Positions 1-8,332 of a DNA stretch of 64,000 nt are shown piece by piece. Within the stretch, counting starts at the first letter, position 1, and every line of letters starts with the position of its first letter. The stretch spans positions 11,741 through 75,740 of the forward strand of contig UQWL01000011.1 in NCBI GenBank assembly GCA_900544715.1. Direction: 5' to 3'. Position numbers and translations under genes: made by a program. This DNA comes from an uncultured Oscillospiraceae bacterium (GTDB lineage: Bacteria; Bacillota; Clostridia; Oscillospirales; Acutalibacteraceae). The notes under the pieces were generated by a model that was not told the DNA's origin, did not search any database, and worked only from the letters and a program-made list of their open reading frames with translations.

Positions 1-71
1 TTCCAATGGTTTAGCGCTCCGTAAACAGAAAAGGGAAAGAATTTTTAAGAATGGAAAAGGAGCGTCATTTT

Positions 72-949
72 ATGAAAAAAACAATTTCCGTATTCTTGAC
101 GATGCTATTGATTTTTTGTTCGTTCAGTTTTCTCCTTCCCGTTTACGCAGCTGCTCCGGAAGACACATTAGACCTTTCCCAGTATTCGCTGGAGGATATC
201 GCAGCTATGTCCGCGGAGGAATACCGCGCTCTGCTGCGGGATTTTGAGCGGGTTTATGATCCATTTGACACCTATGAGACGGACCCGATTATGGCGGAGG
301 AAGAGCAGGAGCCGCAGATTGCACCGAGGTGGGGATCGGGGACGATTGATAAAAATGGCGAATATACGAAAACGGGCTCTCACGAAATGATTACGGCTCA
401 AGCGCTTAATGTTCTTGCAAATGATATGGGCATTTTTATCACGCAATTAATCACGATAATTATCTTGGATCAACTACTAATACTGCATTAACAAACTGTG
501 AAGATCATTATTATAGTGCTGTTTCAATGGTCAAAACGGGTAATCGTACAAAAGCCTATGAAGAAATCGGGCGTGCTCTTCATTATCTACAAGATGCAGG
601 AGAACCCCATCACGCAGCCAATATAACAGCACTAAATGTAACGCACGGTCAATTCGAAAAATACGTTGATAATCGCATAGACATCTATACAAATCTAATT
701 TCAAGTGCAAAAGGACATAATTTTCATTCGTCAGCAAATCTGACTTATGCAAACGCTGCATTGCGTAGTCCCGGTTATCTTGTAGGACAAACTGCTTTGG
801 TCGCATATAATTATAGAAATCAGGTAAACAATGTCTTAAATAACTCCAGTTGGGATAGCGTTGCGCGAATTACGGTGCCGAATTCTATTGCCTTTTCTGC
901 ATTCCTATTGTATAGATTTGCCTATGCGTCTGGTCTTCCTCTTTATTAA
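72..949 (+). pseudogene. Secreted zinc-dependent phospholipase C-like protein, interrupted by a frameshift
   Basis: The start at 72 is preceded by AAAGGAG; an ATG at 51 lacks this. A signal peptide is followed by an acidic pro-region, then a Trp (residue 94 counted from 51) that matches the N-terminal Trp of mature clostridial and Bacillus zinc phospholipase C. The GSHEM motif follows. The first frame closes at 491. The second frame carries LHYLQD...PHHAAN (His-x3-Asp-x5-His) and THGQFEKY (His-x3-Glu), the family's zinc-ligand pattern. Reading one extra T in the T run at 433-437 joins the two halves and restores a continuous family-like sequence including EDHYY. Known members hydrolyse phospholipid head groups outside the cell. 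Either a recent pseudogene or a sequencing error; fold assignment is firm, activity unknown. Confidence 0.75.
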
Positions 950-965
950 TATCGGAGATGATAAC

Positions 966-1424
966 ATGACTTATAAGACAAAAAAAATCTTTTTTTTAGT
1001 CTCCGCTATCCTATCATTGCCTATGTTACTTTATTTGTTCCTCTTAAATTTATATTGGTCTGACGCAATAACATGGTTCATTGACGATTTGCTCCAATTA
1101 CGATTGTATTTTGATCAGGACGCCATGATAGGGCCTATTTTTCTCTCCCTTGCAATATTAAACTTCAATGCAATCGTTTATCTCGTTTTTTATCGGAAAG
1201 GGTGCCATGTTTGTACAAAATTGGGTATGTTATTTACTGGAACGATTAACACACTTACTACTACGATGATATCATCTCAAATTCACAGCTCCTGGTATAA
1301 TAATGCCTCGCCTACATTATGGTATATTATTCTTTGTATTTATGCAGTAATCGCGCTTGCAACGTTTATCTGGCTCATCGTCGCCATGGTGAAATACCCA
1401 AAGCCAGAGCCGAAAGCAGCGTAA
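966..1424 (+). CDS. Small four-helix membrane protein downstream of the phospholipase gene
   Basis: About 152 residues with four predicted membrane segments and a Lys/Pro-rich C-terminal tail (KPEPKAA). The ATG at 966 is chosen because GGAG lies about 8 bases upstream and it starts 16 bases after the phospholipase stop; the frame is open further upstream only inside the preceding gene. No family is recognised. It is AT-rich like its upstream partner and probably co-transcribed with it. Given that position, a membrane immunity or helper role is conceivable, but this is inference from context only. Confidence 0.6.
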   Translation: MTYKTKKIFFLVSAILSLPMLLYLFLLNLYWSDAITWFIDDLLQLRLYFDQDAMIGPIFLSLAILNFNAIVYLVFYRKGCHVCTKLGMLFTGTINTLTTTMISSQIHSSWYNNASPTLWYIILCIYAVIALATFIWLIVAMVKYPKPEPKAA

Positions 1425-1453
1425 GCAATTCAAATTATAAATTCTCGATCTCC

Positions 1454-1494
1454 GGCGGGGAAGCGGGGCAAACGCCCTTCTTCCCCGCCCTTTT
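1454..1494 (+). terminator. Intrinsic terminator after the membrane-protein gene
   Basis: Ten-base stem GGCGGGGAAG / CTTCCCCGCC followed by a short T run. It closes the phospholipase/membrane-protein unit. Confidence 0.8.
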
Positions 1495-1527
1495 CATGTT
1501 ATCGTCCCATAACATCCCGCCAAAAAA

Positions 1528-1556
1528 TTGTAACTTTGCCCCCGCCGTGTTATAAT
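1528..1556 (+). promoter_or_regulatory. Sigma-A type promoter of the cation efflux gene
   Basis: TTGTAA and a perfect TATAAT separated by 17 bases, ending 32 bases before the start codon of the cation diffusion facilitator. Confidence 0.7.
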
Positions 1557-1588
1557 CCATCTCACACGAACTTCGAACATACACGGGG

Positions 1589-2785
1589 ATGGATACAATG
1601 ACAAAACTACTGATCAAGCTCTTTATCAAGGATGCGGGCAACACGGAAAACCCCGCTGTGCGCGTACGCTATGGCGTTCTCAGCGGCGCGGTGGGGATTG
1701 CCTGCAACCTTTTGCTGACCATTGCAAAATTTTTGATCGGCTCGCTCACCAACAGCATCGCCATCACGGCGGATGCAGTCAACAACCTCTCAGACGCGGG
1801 CTCCTCTGCCGTGACGCTTTTCAGCTTCAAGGCTGCCAACCGCCCGGCGGATGATGAGCACCCCTTCGGCCACGGCCGGATTGAATATATCGCCGCGCTG
1901 GGGGTCGCCTTCCTGATCCTGATGATGGGCTTTGAACTGGTGCGCTCCTCCATTGATAAAATCATGCATCCGGAAGCGCTCGCCTTCAGCGTGCCCGCGC
2001 TGATCGTGCTGCTTTTATCCATCGGTGTGAAGATCTGGATGGCGATATTTAACCATCAGCTCGGCAAGCGGATTGATTCCCCCGCCGTCGGCGCGGTGGT
2101 GATGGATAGCGTCAGCGATACGGCGGCGACGACTGTTTCGATGCTCGCGCTGATCCTCTCAAAATTTACCGCCCTGCCGCTTGATGGCTATATGGGCATT
2201 GTCGTCGCCCTTTTCATCTTCTATACCGGCATCCAGATCGTTCGCGACACCGTGGGAAGCCTGCTGGGCCAGGCGCCGGATCCCAAGCTCGTCAAGGAAC
2301 TGGAGAGCGAGATTCTCTCCTTCGACGGCGTGGTCGGCGTGCACGACCTGATCGTTCACAACTACGGGCCAAACCGCATTTTCGCTTCCGCTCACGCGGA
2401 AGTCCCCTCCAACGAGGATATCATGAAAAGCCACGACACCATTGACCTGATCGAACGGGAAATCAAGAAAAAATTCCACATAGACATGGTCATCCATATG
2501 GATCCGATTGTAGTGGACGATGAGCAGATCAACCGCCTGCGGCTTCAGCTCTCTGAGATTGCAAGGGAGATCGACCCCCGCTTTACGATCCATGATTTCC
2601 GCATGGTGGAGGGGCCGACGCACACCAACCTGATTTTTGACCTTGTCATCCCGCACAATTGCAAGATGAAAAAAAGCGAGATCTACCGGCGGGTAAACGA
2701 ACTGGTAAACGAGCTTGGCCCGCAATATTATACGGTGATCACGGTTGAAAACAGCTTTGTTACGGAAACAGGGCTGGAATCCTGA
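1589..2785 (+). CDS. Cation diffusion facilitator family transporter
   Basis: 398-residue member of the CDF family, which exports divalent metals (Zn, Mn, Fe, Co) in exchange for protons. The N-terminal half holds six hydrophobic segments with the metal-site signatures ADAVNNLSD and HPFGHGRIE, and a later MDSVSDTAAT helix contributes a further Asp pair. The cytoplasmic C-terminal part is about 190 residues, longer than in the usual 300-residue members, and looks like the dimerisation domain plus an additional domain of similar type. The start could be 1589 or the ATG at 1598; neither has a strong ribosome site. Single-gene unit with its own promoter and terminator. Metal specificity cannot be read from the sequence. 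Confidence 0.9.
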   Translation: MDTMTKLLIKLFIKDAGNTENPAVRVRYGVLSGAVGIACNLLLTIAKFLIGSLTNSIAITADAVNNLSDAGSSAVTLFSFKAANRPADDEHPFGHGRIEYIAALGVAFLILMMGFELVRSSIDKIMHPEALAFSVPALIVLLLSIGVKIWMAIFNHQLGKRIDSPAVGAVVMDSVSDTAATTVSMLALILSKFTALPLDGYMGIVVALFIFYTGIQIVRDTVGSLLGQAPDPKLVKELESEILSFDGVVGVHDLIVHNYGPNRIFASAHAEVPSNEDIMKSHDTIDLIEREIKKKFHIDMVIHMDPIVVDDEQINRLRLQLSEIAREIDPRFTIHDFRMVEGPTHTNLIFDLVIPHNCKMKKSEIYRRVNELVNELGPQYYTVITVENSFVTETGLES

Positions 2786-2799
2786 TCCTTTTTCAGAGA

Positions 2800-2822
2800 G
2801 GGCGCGTTTTGCGCCCTTTTTT
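2800..2822 (+). terminator. Intrinsic terminator of the cation efflux gene
   Basis: GGGCGC / GCGCCC stem, tight loop, then six T residues. Confidence 0.85.
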
Positions 2823-2875
2823 GTAAAATTTCGCTCGGATTTTAGTAATCCGACATAGAATTTCAGTGAAAAACC

Positions 2876-2905
2876 TGTTATAATAGGACGCACGCAAACG
2901 ATTGC
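2876..2905 (+). promoter_or_regulatory. Extended -10 promoter with a LacI-type operator just downstream
   Basis: TG-T-TATAAT (TATAAT at 2879-2884) is an extended -10 element. Ten bases further on, at 2894-2905, lies GCAAACGATTGC, an imperfect palindrome with a central CG, typical of LacI/GalR-family operators. It would sit on the first transcribed bases. It precedes a LacI-family gene, so autoregulation of the two-gene operon is the simple reading. Confidence 0.6.
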
Positions 2906-3020
2906 ATTGTACCGGAGACTTTATGCTTTCCGGCCAAAAGGCTGGCCGAAACTTGGCTCGGCCTTTTGCAGAAAGGCCATGGCCAACACCACAAAAAAAC
3001 TATGACTGTCAGAGAAAGGT

Positions 3021-4064
3021 ATGATCCTACTGATGAGCGTTACCATTAAGGACATTGCGCGGGAGGCCGGCGTATCCTATGCCAGCGTATCCCGTGCGCT
3101 CAGCGGCAGCCGCGGCGTGAGCGTCAAAACGGCGCAGCGCATCCTGGCGGTTGCCAAAAAGCTCAACTACTTACCCAATGGCATTGCGCGCAACCTCGTC
3201 AACCAGCGCTCCAAAACGCTCGGCCTGATCCTGCCGGATATCTCCAACCCCTTCTTCTCCGATATTGCGCTGGCCGTGATCCATACGGCGGAGCGCGCCG
3301 GGTATCAGACGATCCTCTCCAACACGGATTGGGAGCCGCGCGCGCAGGAGCGCCAGCTCCAGCTCATGCGGGAACAGCGGGTGGATGGGATCATCCTAAA
3401 GCCGGTGCAGGATACAGTGGATGGCGCAGCCTATGAAGACCTCGGCCTGCCTGCTGTGCTGCTGCATTACAGTGGCTCGAAGGTGGTGAGCTGCGTGGAT
3501 ACGGATCATGACTACGGCGGCTATCTAATGACGCGCCATCTGCTGGATTGCGGGTGCAGGCGCATCGCCTTTTTGGGCGGCCTGCCGGATTCGCGCTCCA
3601 ACCTCCAGCGGCTGGAGGGCTACACCCGGGCGCTGCTGGAAGATGGGCTTGCGCCGGATGACCGCCTCGTACGCCACGGCCCCTTCACCAGCGAAAGCGG
3701 ATATGCCCTAGCGAAAGAGCTGCTCACGCTTCCGGAAGTCGAGGAACGGCCGGACGCGCTCTTTTGCGGCAATGATGTGATCGCCCTCGGCGCGCTGCAA
3801 TATGCGCAGGAGACGGGCATCCGGGTGCCACAGGAGCTTTGCATCGCGGGTTTTGACGGTATTTCCTACGCATCGCTCGCGCAGATCCGGCTGACCACCA
3901 TTCGGCAGGACCGCCAGCGCATGGGGGAAACGGCCACGCACCTTCTACTCGACGAAATTGAGAGCAATTCTGAGCCGGCGGTGCAGAAAGTGCTGCTGAC
4001 CCCTACCCTGCTCGCCCAGGCCACCACGGGAAACATGCGGCTGGACGGGGCCGCTTCCAGATAA
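3021..4064 (+). CDS. LacI family transcriptional regulator
   Basis: About 347 residues. The N-terminal helix-turn-helix reads SVTIKDIAREAGVSYASVSRA, followed by the hinge NGIARNLVNQRS and a periplasmic-binding-protein-like effector domain (KTLGLILPDISNPFFSD). The effector is probably a small sugar or phosphorylated compound, not identifiable here. Family alignments favour Met at 3033, but the AGAAAGG ribosome site lies only a few bases before 3021, so the start is uncertain by four residues. It is first in an operon with the metallophosphoesterase 41 bases downstream, suggesting that it controls that enzyme. Confidence 0.9.
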   Translation: MILLMSVTIKDIAREAGVSYASVSRALSGSRGVSVKTAQRILAVAKKLNYLPNGIARNLVNQRSKTLGLILPDISNPFFSDIALAVIHTAERAGYQTILSNTDWEPRAQERQLQLMREQRVDGIILKPVQDTVDGAAYEDLGLPAVLLHYSGSKVVSCVDTDHDYGGYLMTRHLLDCGCRRIAFLGGLPDSRSNLQRLEGYTRALLEDGLAPDDRLVRHGPFTSESGYALAKELLTLPEVEERPDALFCGNDVIALGALQYAQETGIRVPQELCIAGFDGISYASLAQIRLTTIRQDRQRMGETATHLLLDEIESNSEPAVQKVLLTPTLLAQATTGNMRLDGAASR

Positions 4065-4105
4065 AGAATAAAAAAGGACCGTAAAGAAAGGCAGGGTACT
4101 TCACG

Positions 4106-5488
4106 ATGGGAGAACTACTGAAATTTCACCTGATAACAGACCTGCATCACTATGCAAAGAGCCTCGGCACAACCGGCCCCGCCTATGAATGGCGCAGCCA
4201 AAGCGACCAGAAATGCCTGGCTGAAACAGGGGCGATCATTGATGCCGCGGTGGACTGGCTGCTGCAAAGCGATATCGATATCATCCTCGTCGGGGGTGAC
4301 GTGAGCTGTGACGGTGAGAAGGAGAGCCATCTCGAGCTGATCCCAAAGCTCAACCGCCTCAGGGAGGCTGGCAAGCGCGTCATCCTCATCACCGCAACGC
4401 ATGACTATAACGATGACCCCATCCGCTGCGTGGGCGACGAGCGGTTGCCCGCCACGCCGACCACGCGGGAGGAATTGCTCGAGCTATACCACGATTTTGG
4501 CTTGAATGAGGCCATCTCCTTCAACGCGGAAACGCACTCCTATGTGGTGCAGCTCGCCCCCGGCTGGCGGCTGCTCGCCCTGAATGACGATGGCGACGGG
4601 CGCGCCTTCTGCGGCTATGATGAGAGCCATCTCGACTGGATTCTAGAGCAAATCAGGCTTGCGCACGAGGCGGGCGACGAGGTGCTCGCGATGACGCACC
4701 ATCCGGTGCTGCCGCCCTCCCCCATCTATCCGCTCTTCAGCCGCCGCGATATGCTCGGCGATTTTGAGCACACTTCCACGGTGCTGGCAGATGCGGGCGT
4801 ACAGTTCATCTTCACCGGCCACACGCACATGCAGAATATCGCCGTAAAAACCACGGAAAAGGGCAACACGATTTATGATATCAACACCAGCGCCCTGATC
4901 GGCTACGCGAGTGCAATCCGCACAGTGACGGTTTACGATGACCGCATGGAGGTCAAAAGCGACCACATCGATCACTTCGACTGGGATCTGCACGGCATGA
5001 CGGTGGATGAATATTTTAAATCGGTATTCGACCGGCTGCTCAACGATATTTTCGACTCCATGGCCTTTGATATCGAGCGCCTCTCCCGGCTGGCGGTCGG
5101 CTTCAGCGTGGAGGCGGAAACGATCCTGAAGCTGCGCGTCCCGCTCACGCTCGCGGGCAAGGCGCTGCAAAAGCTGACGGTCGGGCAGCTCGCACGGCTG
5201 CTCTGCATCTCCAGGGATATCAGCCCGGAGGTAAAGCCGATTTTGCTCAAGGATCTGTTTGTGGAAGTGGTGCGCAATATCTATGGCGGCGACGAGCCGT
5301 ATACGCCCGACACACCGGTGTATCAGGCGATCAAGCGGATCATGGAGCGGGGAAAGCCCCTCGTGCGGCGTATAAAAAACAGCGAGGAAATCTTCAAGAT
5401 GATGGATGTAATTTTGGACGGTGTGCTGTATGACGCGCCGCCGGCGGATAATGACGCGGTACTGCCGCGGATGGCATGGAAACAATAG
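4106..5488 (+). CDS. Calcineurin-like metallophosphoesterase
   Basis: 460 residues. The N-terminal ~270 residues show the dimetal phosphoesterase signatures in order: ITDLHHY (D-x-H), VGGDVSCDGE (GD), ATHDYND in place of the usual GNHD, MTHHPVLP and FTGHTHMQ (GHxH). The GNH-to-ATH change replaces the Asn metal ligand of the family, so metal binding or substrate may differ from the standard enzymes. The C-terminal ~190 residues are helical and unrecognised. No signal peptide, so it is cytoplasmic. It follows the LacI regulator and is probably controlled by it; the substrate (phosphodiester or phosphomonoester) cannot be inferred. Confidence 0.85.
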   Translation: MGELLKFHLITDLHHYAKSLGTTGPAYEWRSQSDQKCLAETGAIIDAAVDWLLQSDIDIILVGGDVSCDGEKESHLELIPKLNRLREAGKRVILITATHDYNDDPIRCVGDERLPATPTTREELLELYHDFGLNEAISFNAETHSYVVQLAPGWRLLALNDDGDGRAFCGYDESHLDWILEQIRLAHEAGDEVLAMTHHPVLPPSPIYPLFSRRDMLGDFEHTSTVLADAGVQFIFTGHTHMQNIAVKTTEKGNTIYDINTSALIGYASAIRTVTVYDDRMEVKSDHIDHFDWDLHGMTVDEYFKSVFDRLLNDIFDSMAFDIERLSRLAVGFSVEAETILKLRVPLTLAGKALQKLTVGQLARLLCISRDISPEVKPILLKDLFVEVVRNIYGGDEPYTPDTPVYQAIKRIMERGKPLVRRIKNSEEIFKMMDVILDGVLYDAPPADNDAVLPRMAWKQ

Positions 5489-5510
5489 ATGAAATGAATC
5501 AATAATGAAC

Positions 5511-5550
5511 CCCCGCTGCGTTTGACGAATCAAATGCAGCGGGAGTTTTT
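5511..5550 (+). terminator. Intrinsic terminator of the lacI-phosphoesterase operon
   Basis: CCCGCTGC-g-TTTGA / TCAAA-t-GCAGCGGG stem with CGAA loop, then AG and five T. Bases 5551-5657 show nothing further. Confidence 0.85.
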
Positions 5551-5657
5551 ATGATACATTTTGATCCGGTGGGGCGAACTGCGTTCGACCGAGATATTAC
5601 AGATCGTTTTTAAACTTGCTTGCAGATATTTCGTGTATTTTATCATGGGCTTGCGCC

Positions 5658-5855
5658 TCATTTCTCCACTCGAAATGGATTGATCGGTTCCACATCAATT
5701 TCATCATAAATCGATTCAAATTCATCTACGCGTTTTTTAATATATTGTTCAATTTCTTTGTTTGCGGAACGGCCCTCTGATTCTGCAATATATCGGAATT
5801 TTTGAAAGTAAAGTCTATCTATGCGCAATGTATAAAGTAAAAATTGAACCTCCAT
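5658..5855 (-). CDS. Small ribbon-helix-helix (Arc-like) protein
   Basis: 65 residues. The segment YTLRIDRLYFQKFRYIAE, followed by GRSANKEIEQYIKKRV, matches the beta strand and two helices of the Arc/MetJ ribbon-helix-helix DNA-binding fold found in small Clostridia and phage proteins. GGAG lies about 8 bases upstream of the start. No partner toxin gene adjoins it, so a lone regulator is as likely as an orphan antitoxin. Acidic C-terminal tail (DEIDVEPINPF). Confidence 0.6.
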   Translation of the reverse strand: MEVQFLLYTLRIDRLYFQKFRYIAESEGRSANKEIEQYIKKRVDEFESIYDEIDVEPINPFRVEK

Positions 5856-5983
5856 CCTTCTACTCCATTTCTTCCACGCTATATCAAAAGGAGCGCTACT
5901 TTCTCCTTTTCCGTTTGTTATTATCAGTCTACCACAATCAAGAAGAATGTAGCGGATTTAGTACCAATCTGTTCTATCGGTAA

Positions 5984-6029
5984 AAGATCGGCCCCCTGCG
6001 CGGAAAATGCCGCGCAGGGGGCCGATCTT
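5984..6029 (-). terminator. Perfect 20-bp hairpin after the gerABC operon
   Basis: AAGATCGGCCCCCTGCGCGG pairs perfectly with 6010-6029 around a six-base loop. It lies 25 bases beyond the gerC stop. On the plus strand a T run follows at 6041-6046; on the minus strand the T run is short. Confidence 0.75.
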
Positions 6030-6053
6030 CTATTGAAAATTTTTTTACTCCAT

Positions 6054-7211
6054 CTAATCCGCCGACTTCTGCCCCGTCCTTCTCACCGTCGTTTTCACCG
6101 CTACCGTCAGCTCCGCCTTCGGCAGCACCTCCCGCCAACGGTCTTCCACGCTGCGAAACGCATTTGGCTCTGAGAGCCACAGCCGGTTCCCGAGCCGGAG
6201 TACATCGCTGCGATAGCTCTTCAGGCAGATTTCCGCCGTTCCACGGAGCTGGCTTTCCAGCATTGCGGAAACCGCTGCCTCAATCTGCGCGCGCACATTG
6301 CTCTGCACGTTGCCAAAATCCTCGCGCTCAATCTCGTTGAGATCGCATACGCAGGTGATCTCGGCGCGGTAGGCGGGCAGCCCGTTTTTCATTTCCGTTT
6401 TAAATTTCGCATCCGCTTTGATAAGCTCCAGCGACGCTTTGCCGAAGGGCTCCCCCTCCACAACGAGATCGCCGCTCTCCGCCTGGCCGGTTAGAAATAA
6501 CAGGGCGCGCGTTTCGTCCGCATCAAGGTCACCTACATACTTCCCCTCCCGGAAGATCGCAAGACCGTCCAACAATACCGTATCCATATCCTGCGCCTTG
6601 TCCACCACCGGCTTCAAAAGCGGGAGATACACGTCCGAGGTTTTATCCTCCAGCAGCGTAACCGCCTTGTGCAACGGCATCTGGAGCGTTTTGGCGTTCA
6701 CCTGCCCCATCTTCAGCCCCATCTGGATTTCCCGCGCGGGAATCGAGCTGCCGTTGAAAGGCGATTTGATGATATCCGCCGCCTTCCCCCGCGCCACGGC
6801 GAGATCAACCATTGGCCGTGTGGCGTAATCCCGCACAAAGAAATCGAGCGTTTCATTCAGCCCCTCGCGCGCTACCTCCGCTCCGAACACGATGATCCAG
6901 TTGTGCGAATACAGCGGCCTTCGCCCCGCGGTGAGCGTAACATTGCGCATGGCGTCCGCGATGGTTGCACCGCTCGTTTCATAAACCTTCGTCACATTGC
7001 CGGACATGCCGTTATCCTGCCCGCCTGATACCGCCGTATTGAAGGCCTGGAGCGTCAGGAGATAGCCGCCATCCGCCGTCCGATCCACACCGATGCCCTG
7101 CACGATCAGGCGGTCGCGGATCTCACGCCCGTCGTTGCCATAGTTGTTATCACAGCCCGCCAATCCAAGGGTCAAGAGGAACACCGCACAAATCGCGAAC
7201 ACCTTTTTCAT
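6054..7211 (-). CDS. gerAC: Ger(x)C family spore germination lipoprotein
   Basis: About 385 residues. Signal peptide with lipobox LGLAGC, so it is anchored on the outer face of the inner spore membrane. The start at 7211 has AAGGAGG ten bases upstream and overlaps the gerB stop by four bases (ATGA), indicating translational coupling; a longer reading from 7268 is unlikely. The body carries the family features RLIVQGIGVDR near the N-terminus and NWIIVFG in the middle. GerC is the third subunit of nutrient germinant receptors; the ligand is unknown. Confidence 0.9.
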   Translation of the reverse strand: MKKVFAICAVFLLTLGLAGCDNNYGNDGREIRDRLIVQGIGVDRTADGGYLLTLQAFNTAVSGGQDNGMSGNVTKVYETSGATIADAMRNVTLTAGRRPLYSHNWIIVFGAEVAREGLNETLDFFVRDYATRPMVDLAVARGKAADIIKSPFNGSSIPAREIQMGLKMGQVNAKTLQMPLHKAVTLLEDKTSDVYLPLLKPVVDKAQDMDTVLLDGLAIFREGKYVGDLDADETRALLFLTGQAESGDLVVEGEPFGKASLELIKADAKFKTEMKNGLPAYRAEITCVCDLNEIEREDFGNVQSNVRAQIEAAVSAMLESQLRGTAEICLKSYRSDVLRLGNRLWLSEPNAFRSVEDRWREVLPKAELTVAVKTTVRRTGQKSAD

Positions 7212-8302
7212 AGGGCTGCCGCCTCCTTCTCCAGTTTCGCCTGCCTGCGCACCGGCGGCAGCAGGCACAGTGGGATGAGAATGACGAAAACGACGAACAG
7301 GATCATCATGATCTCCGGCCTGGCAATGGCGGCAAAGCGCTCATAATCCCCAGAGATGAACACGGCAGCCGCACCGAGCACCAGGATGCACCCAGCGATC
7401 CATGCCTTTTTGAACCGCCTGCCAAAGGCCCTGCGCAGGCAGGTGACCGTCAGCAGTGTAAAAAATGCGAGCTTGACAAACAGGCAGAGAATCCACACGC
7501 CTGTATGGAACGCGTCGAGCCGCTGCAGCACGCTGAATTCCGCGAGCACTGCCAGCGAATGAAACGGGAAGAACTGCGTTTGAAAGAACACGCCAAGCAC
7601 GGAAATCGCGCAGAAGAAGAGAAGCGCCATTGCGAGCGTCAGCCATAGCGTCCATTTGACATAGCCTTTTTCAAGCTTTCCGCGCACGCGCGGCGCGATG
7701 ACCGCGAGAGCCGCCGTTTCCGCCGTGCCGGCGAGGAAGGTTGCCGCCCCCCGAAATGTAGGCATCACGCCATCGTAAAACAGCGGTGTAAAATTCAGCG
7801 GCTCAAAGCGCGGCAGGAGGACGGCGACGACGAAGCCGAGCGTTATGCACACTAGCAGCACCACAAGGCCTGAGAGCCGCCCGATCGCCTCCAGCCCGAA
7901 ACCAGCCGCTGCACAGCTGATGAGGATGATAATCAGCAGAAAGATGGTGAAATCTGAATCTGGAAACAGCCGCGAGGTGGCAAACAAATCAAAGCGCGTC
8001 ACGCTGAGCAGCTCCACGAAGAGGAAAAACAATGCATACAATACCGCAAGAATGCGGGAAAGCACGGGTGAAATCCGGTATGCACAGTCAAAGATATCCC
8101 AATCCGGGCGCGCCTGATACAGCGCATACAACGGCAGCGCGCTCACCAGCATCCCCAACGGATAAAGAAACGATTGCACGAGCAAATCGGAGGAAAGCGC
8201 AATCTCGTTGAGTGCAGGAATATACGTCAGCGTGACGAGAATCCGGCTGACGAAAAAGATGGAGTAGAGCTGAGCCGGGCTGATCTGATGCGTGTTTGTC
8301 AT
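7208..8302 (-). CDS. gerAB: Germinant receptor permease subunit (GerAB/ArcD/ProY family)
   Basis: 364 residues, about ten membrane segments, N-terminus ISPAQLYSIFFVSRI as in endospore GerAB proteins of the amino-acid permease superfamily. Members form the germinant-binding membrane core. It lies 30 bases after gerA and overlaps gerC. The length is standard. Confidence 0.9.
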   Translation of the reverse strand: MTNTHQISPAQLYSIFFVSRILVTLTYIPALNEIALSSDLLVQSFLYPLGMLVSALPLYALYQARPDWDIFDCAYRISPVLSRILAVLYALFFLFVELLSVTRFDLFATSRLFPDSDFTIFLLIIILISCAAAGFGLEAIGRLSGLVVLLVCITLGFVVAVLLPRFEPLNFTPLFYDGVMPTFRGAATFLAGTAETAALAVIAPRVRGKLEKGYVKWTLWLTLAMALLFFCAISVLGVFFQTQFFPFHSLAVLAEFSVLQRLDAFHTGVWILCLFVKLAFFTLLTVTCLRRAFGRRFKKAWIAGCILVLGAAAVFISGDYERFAAIARPEIMMILFVVFVILIPLCLLPPVRRQAKLEKEAAAL

Positions 8303-8332
8303 TCTGCATGCCGTCCTTTCTGGATGAACTGA

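Noticed and set aside
2159..2893. Long minus-strand frame opposite the cation efflux gene
   Set aside because: Pure codon-complement shadow: no start signal and no protein family, while the plus-strand gene has full family motifs.
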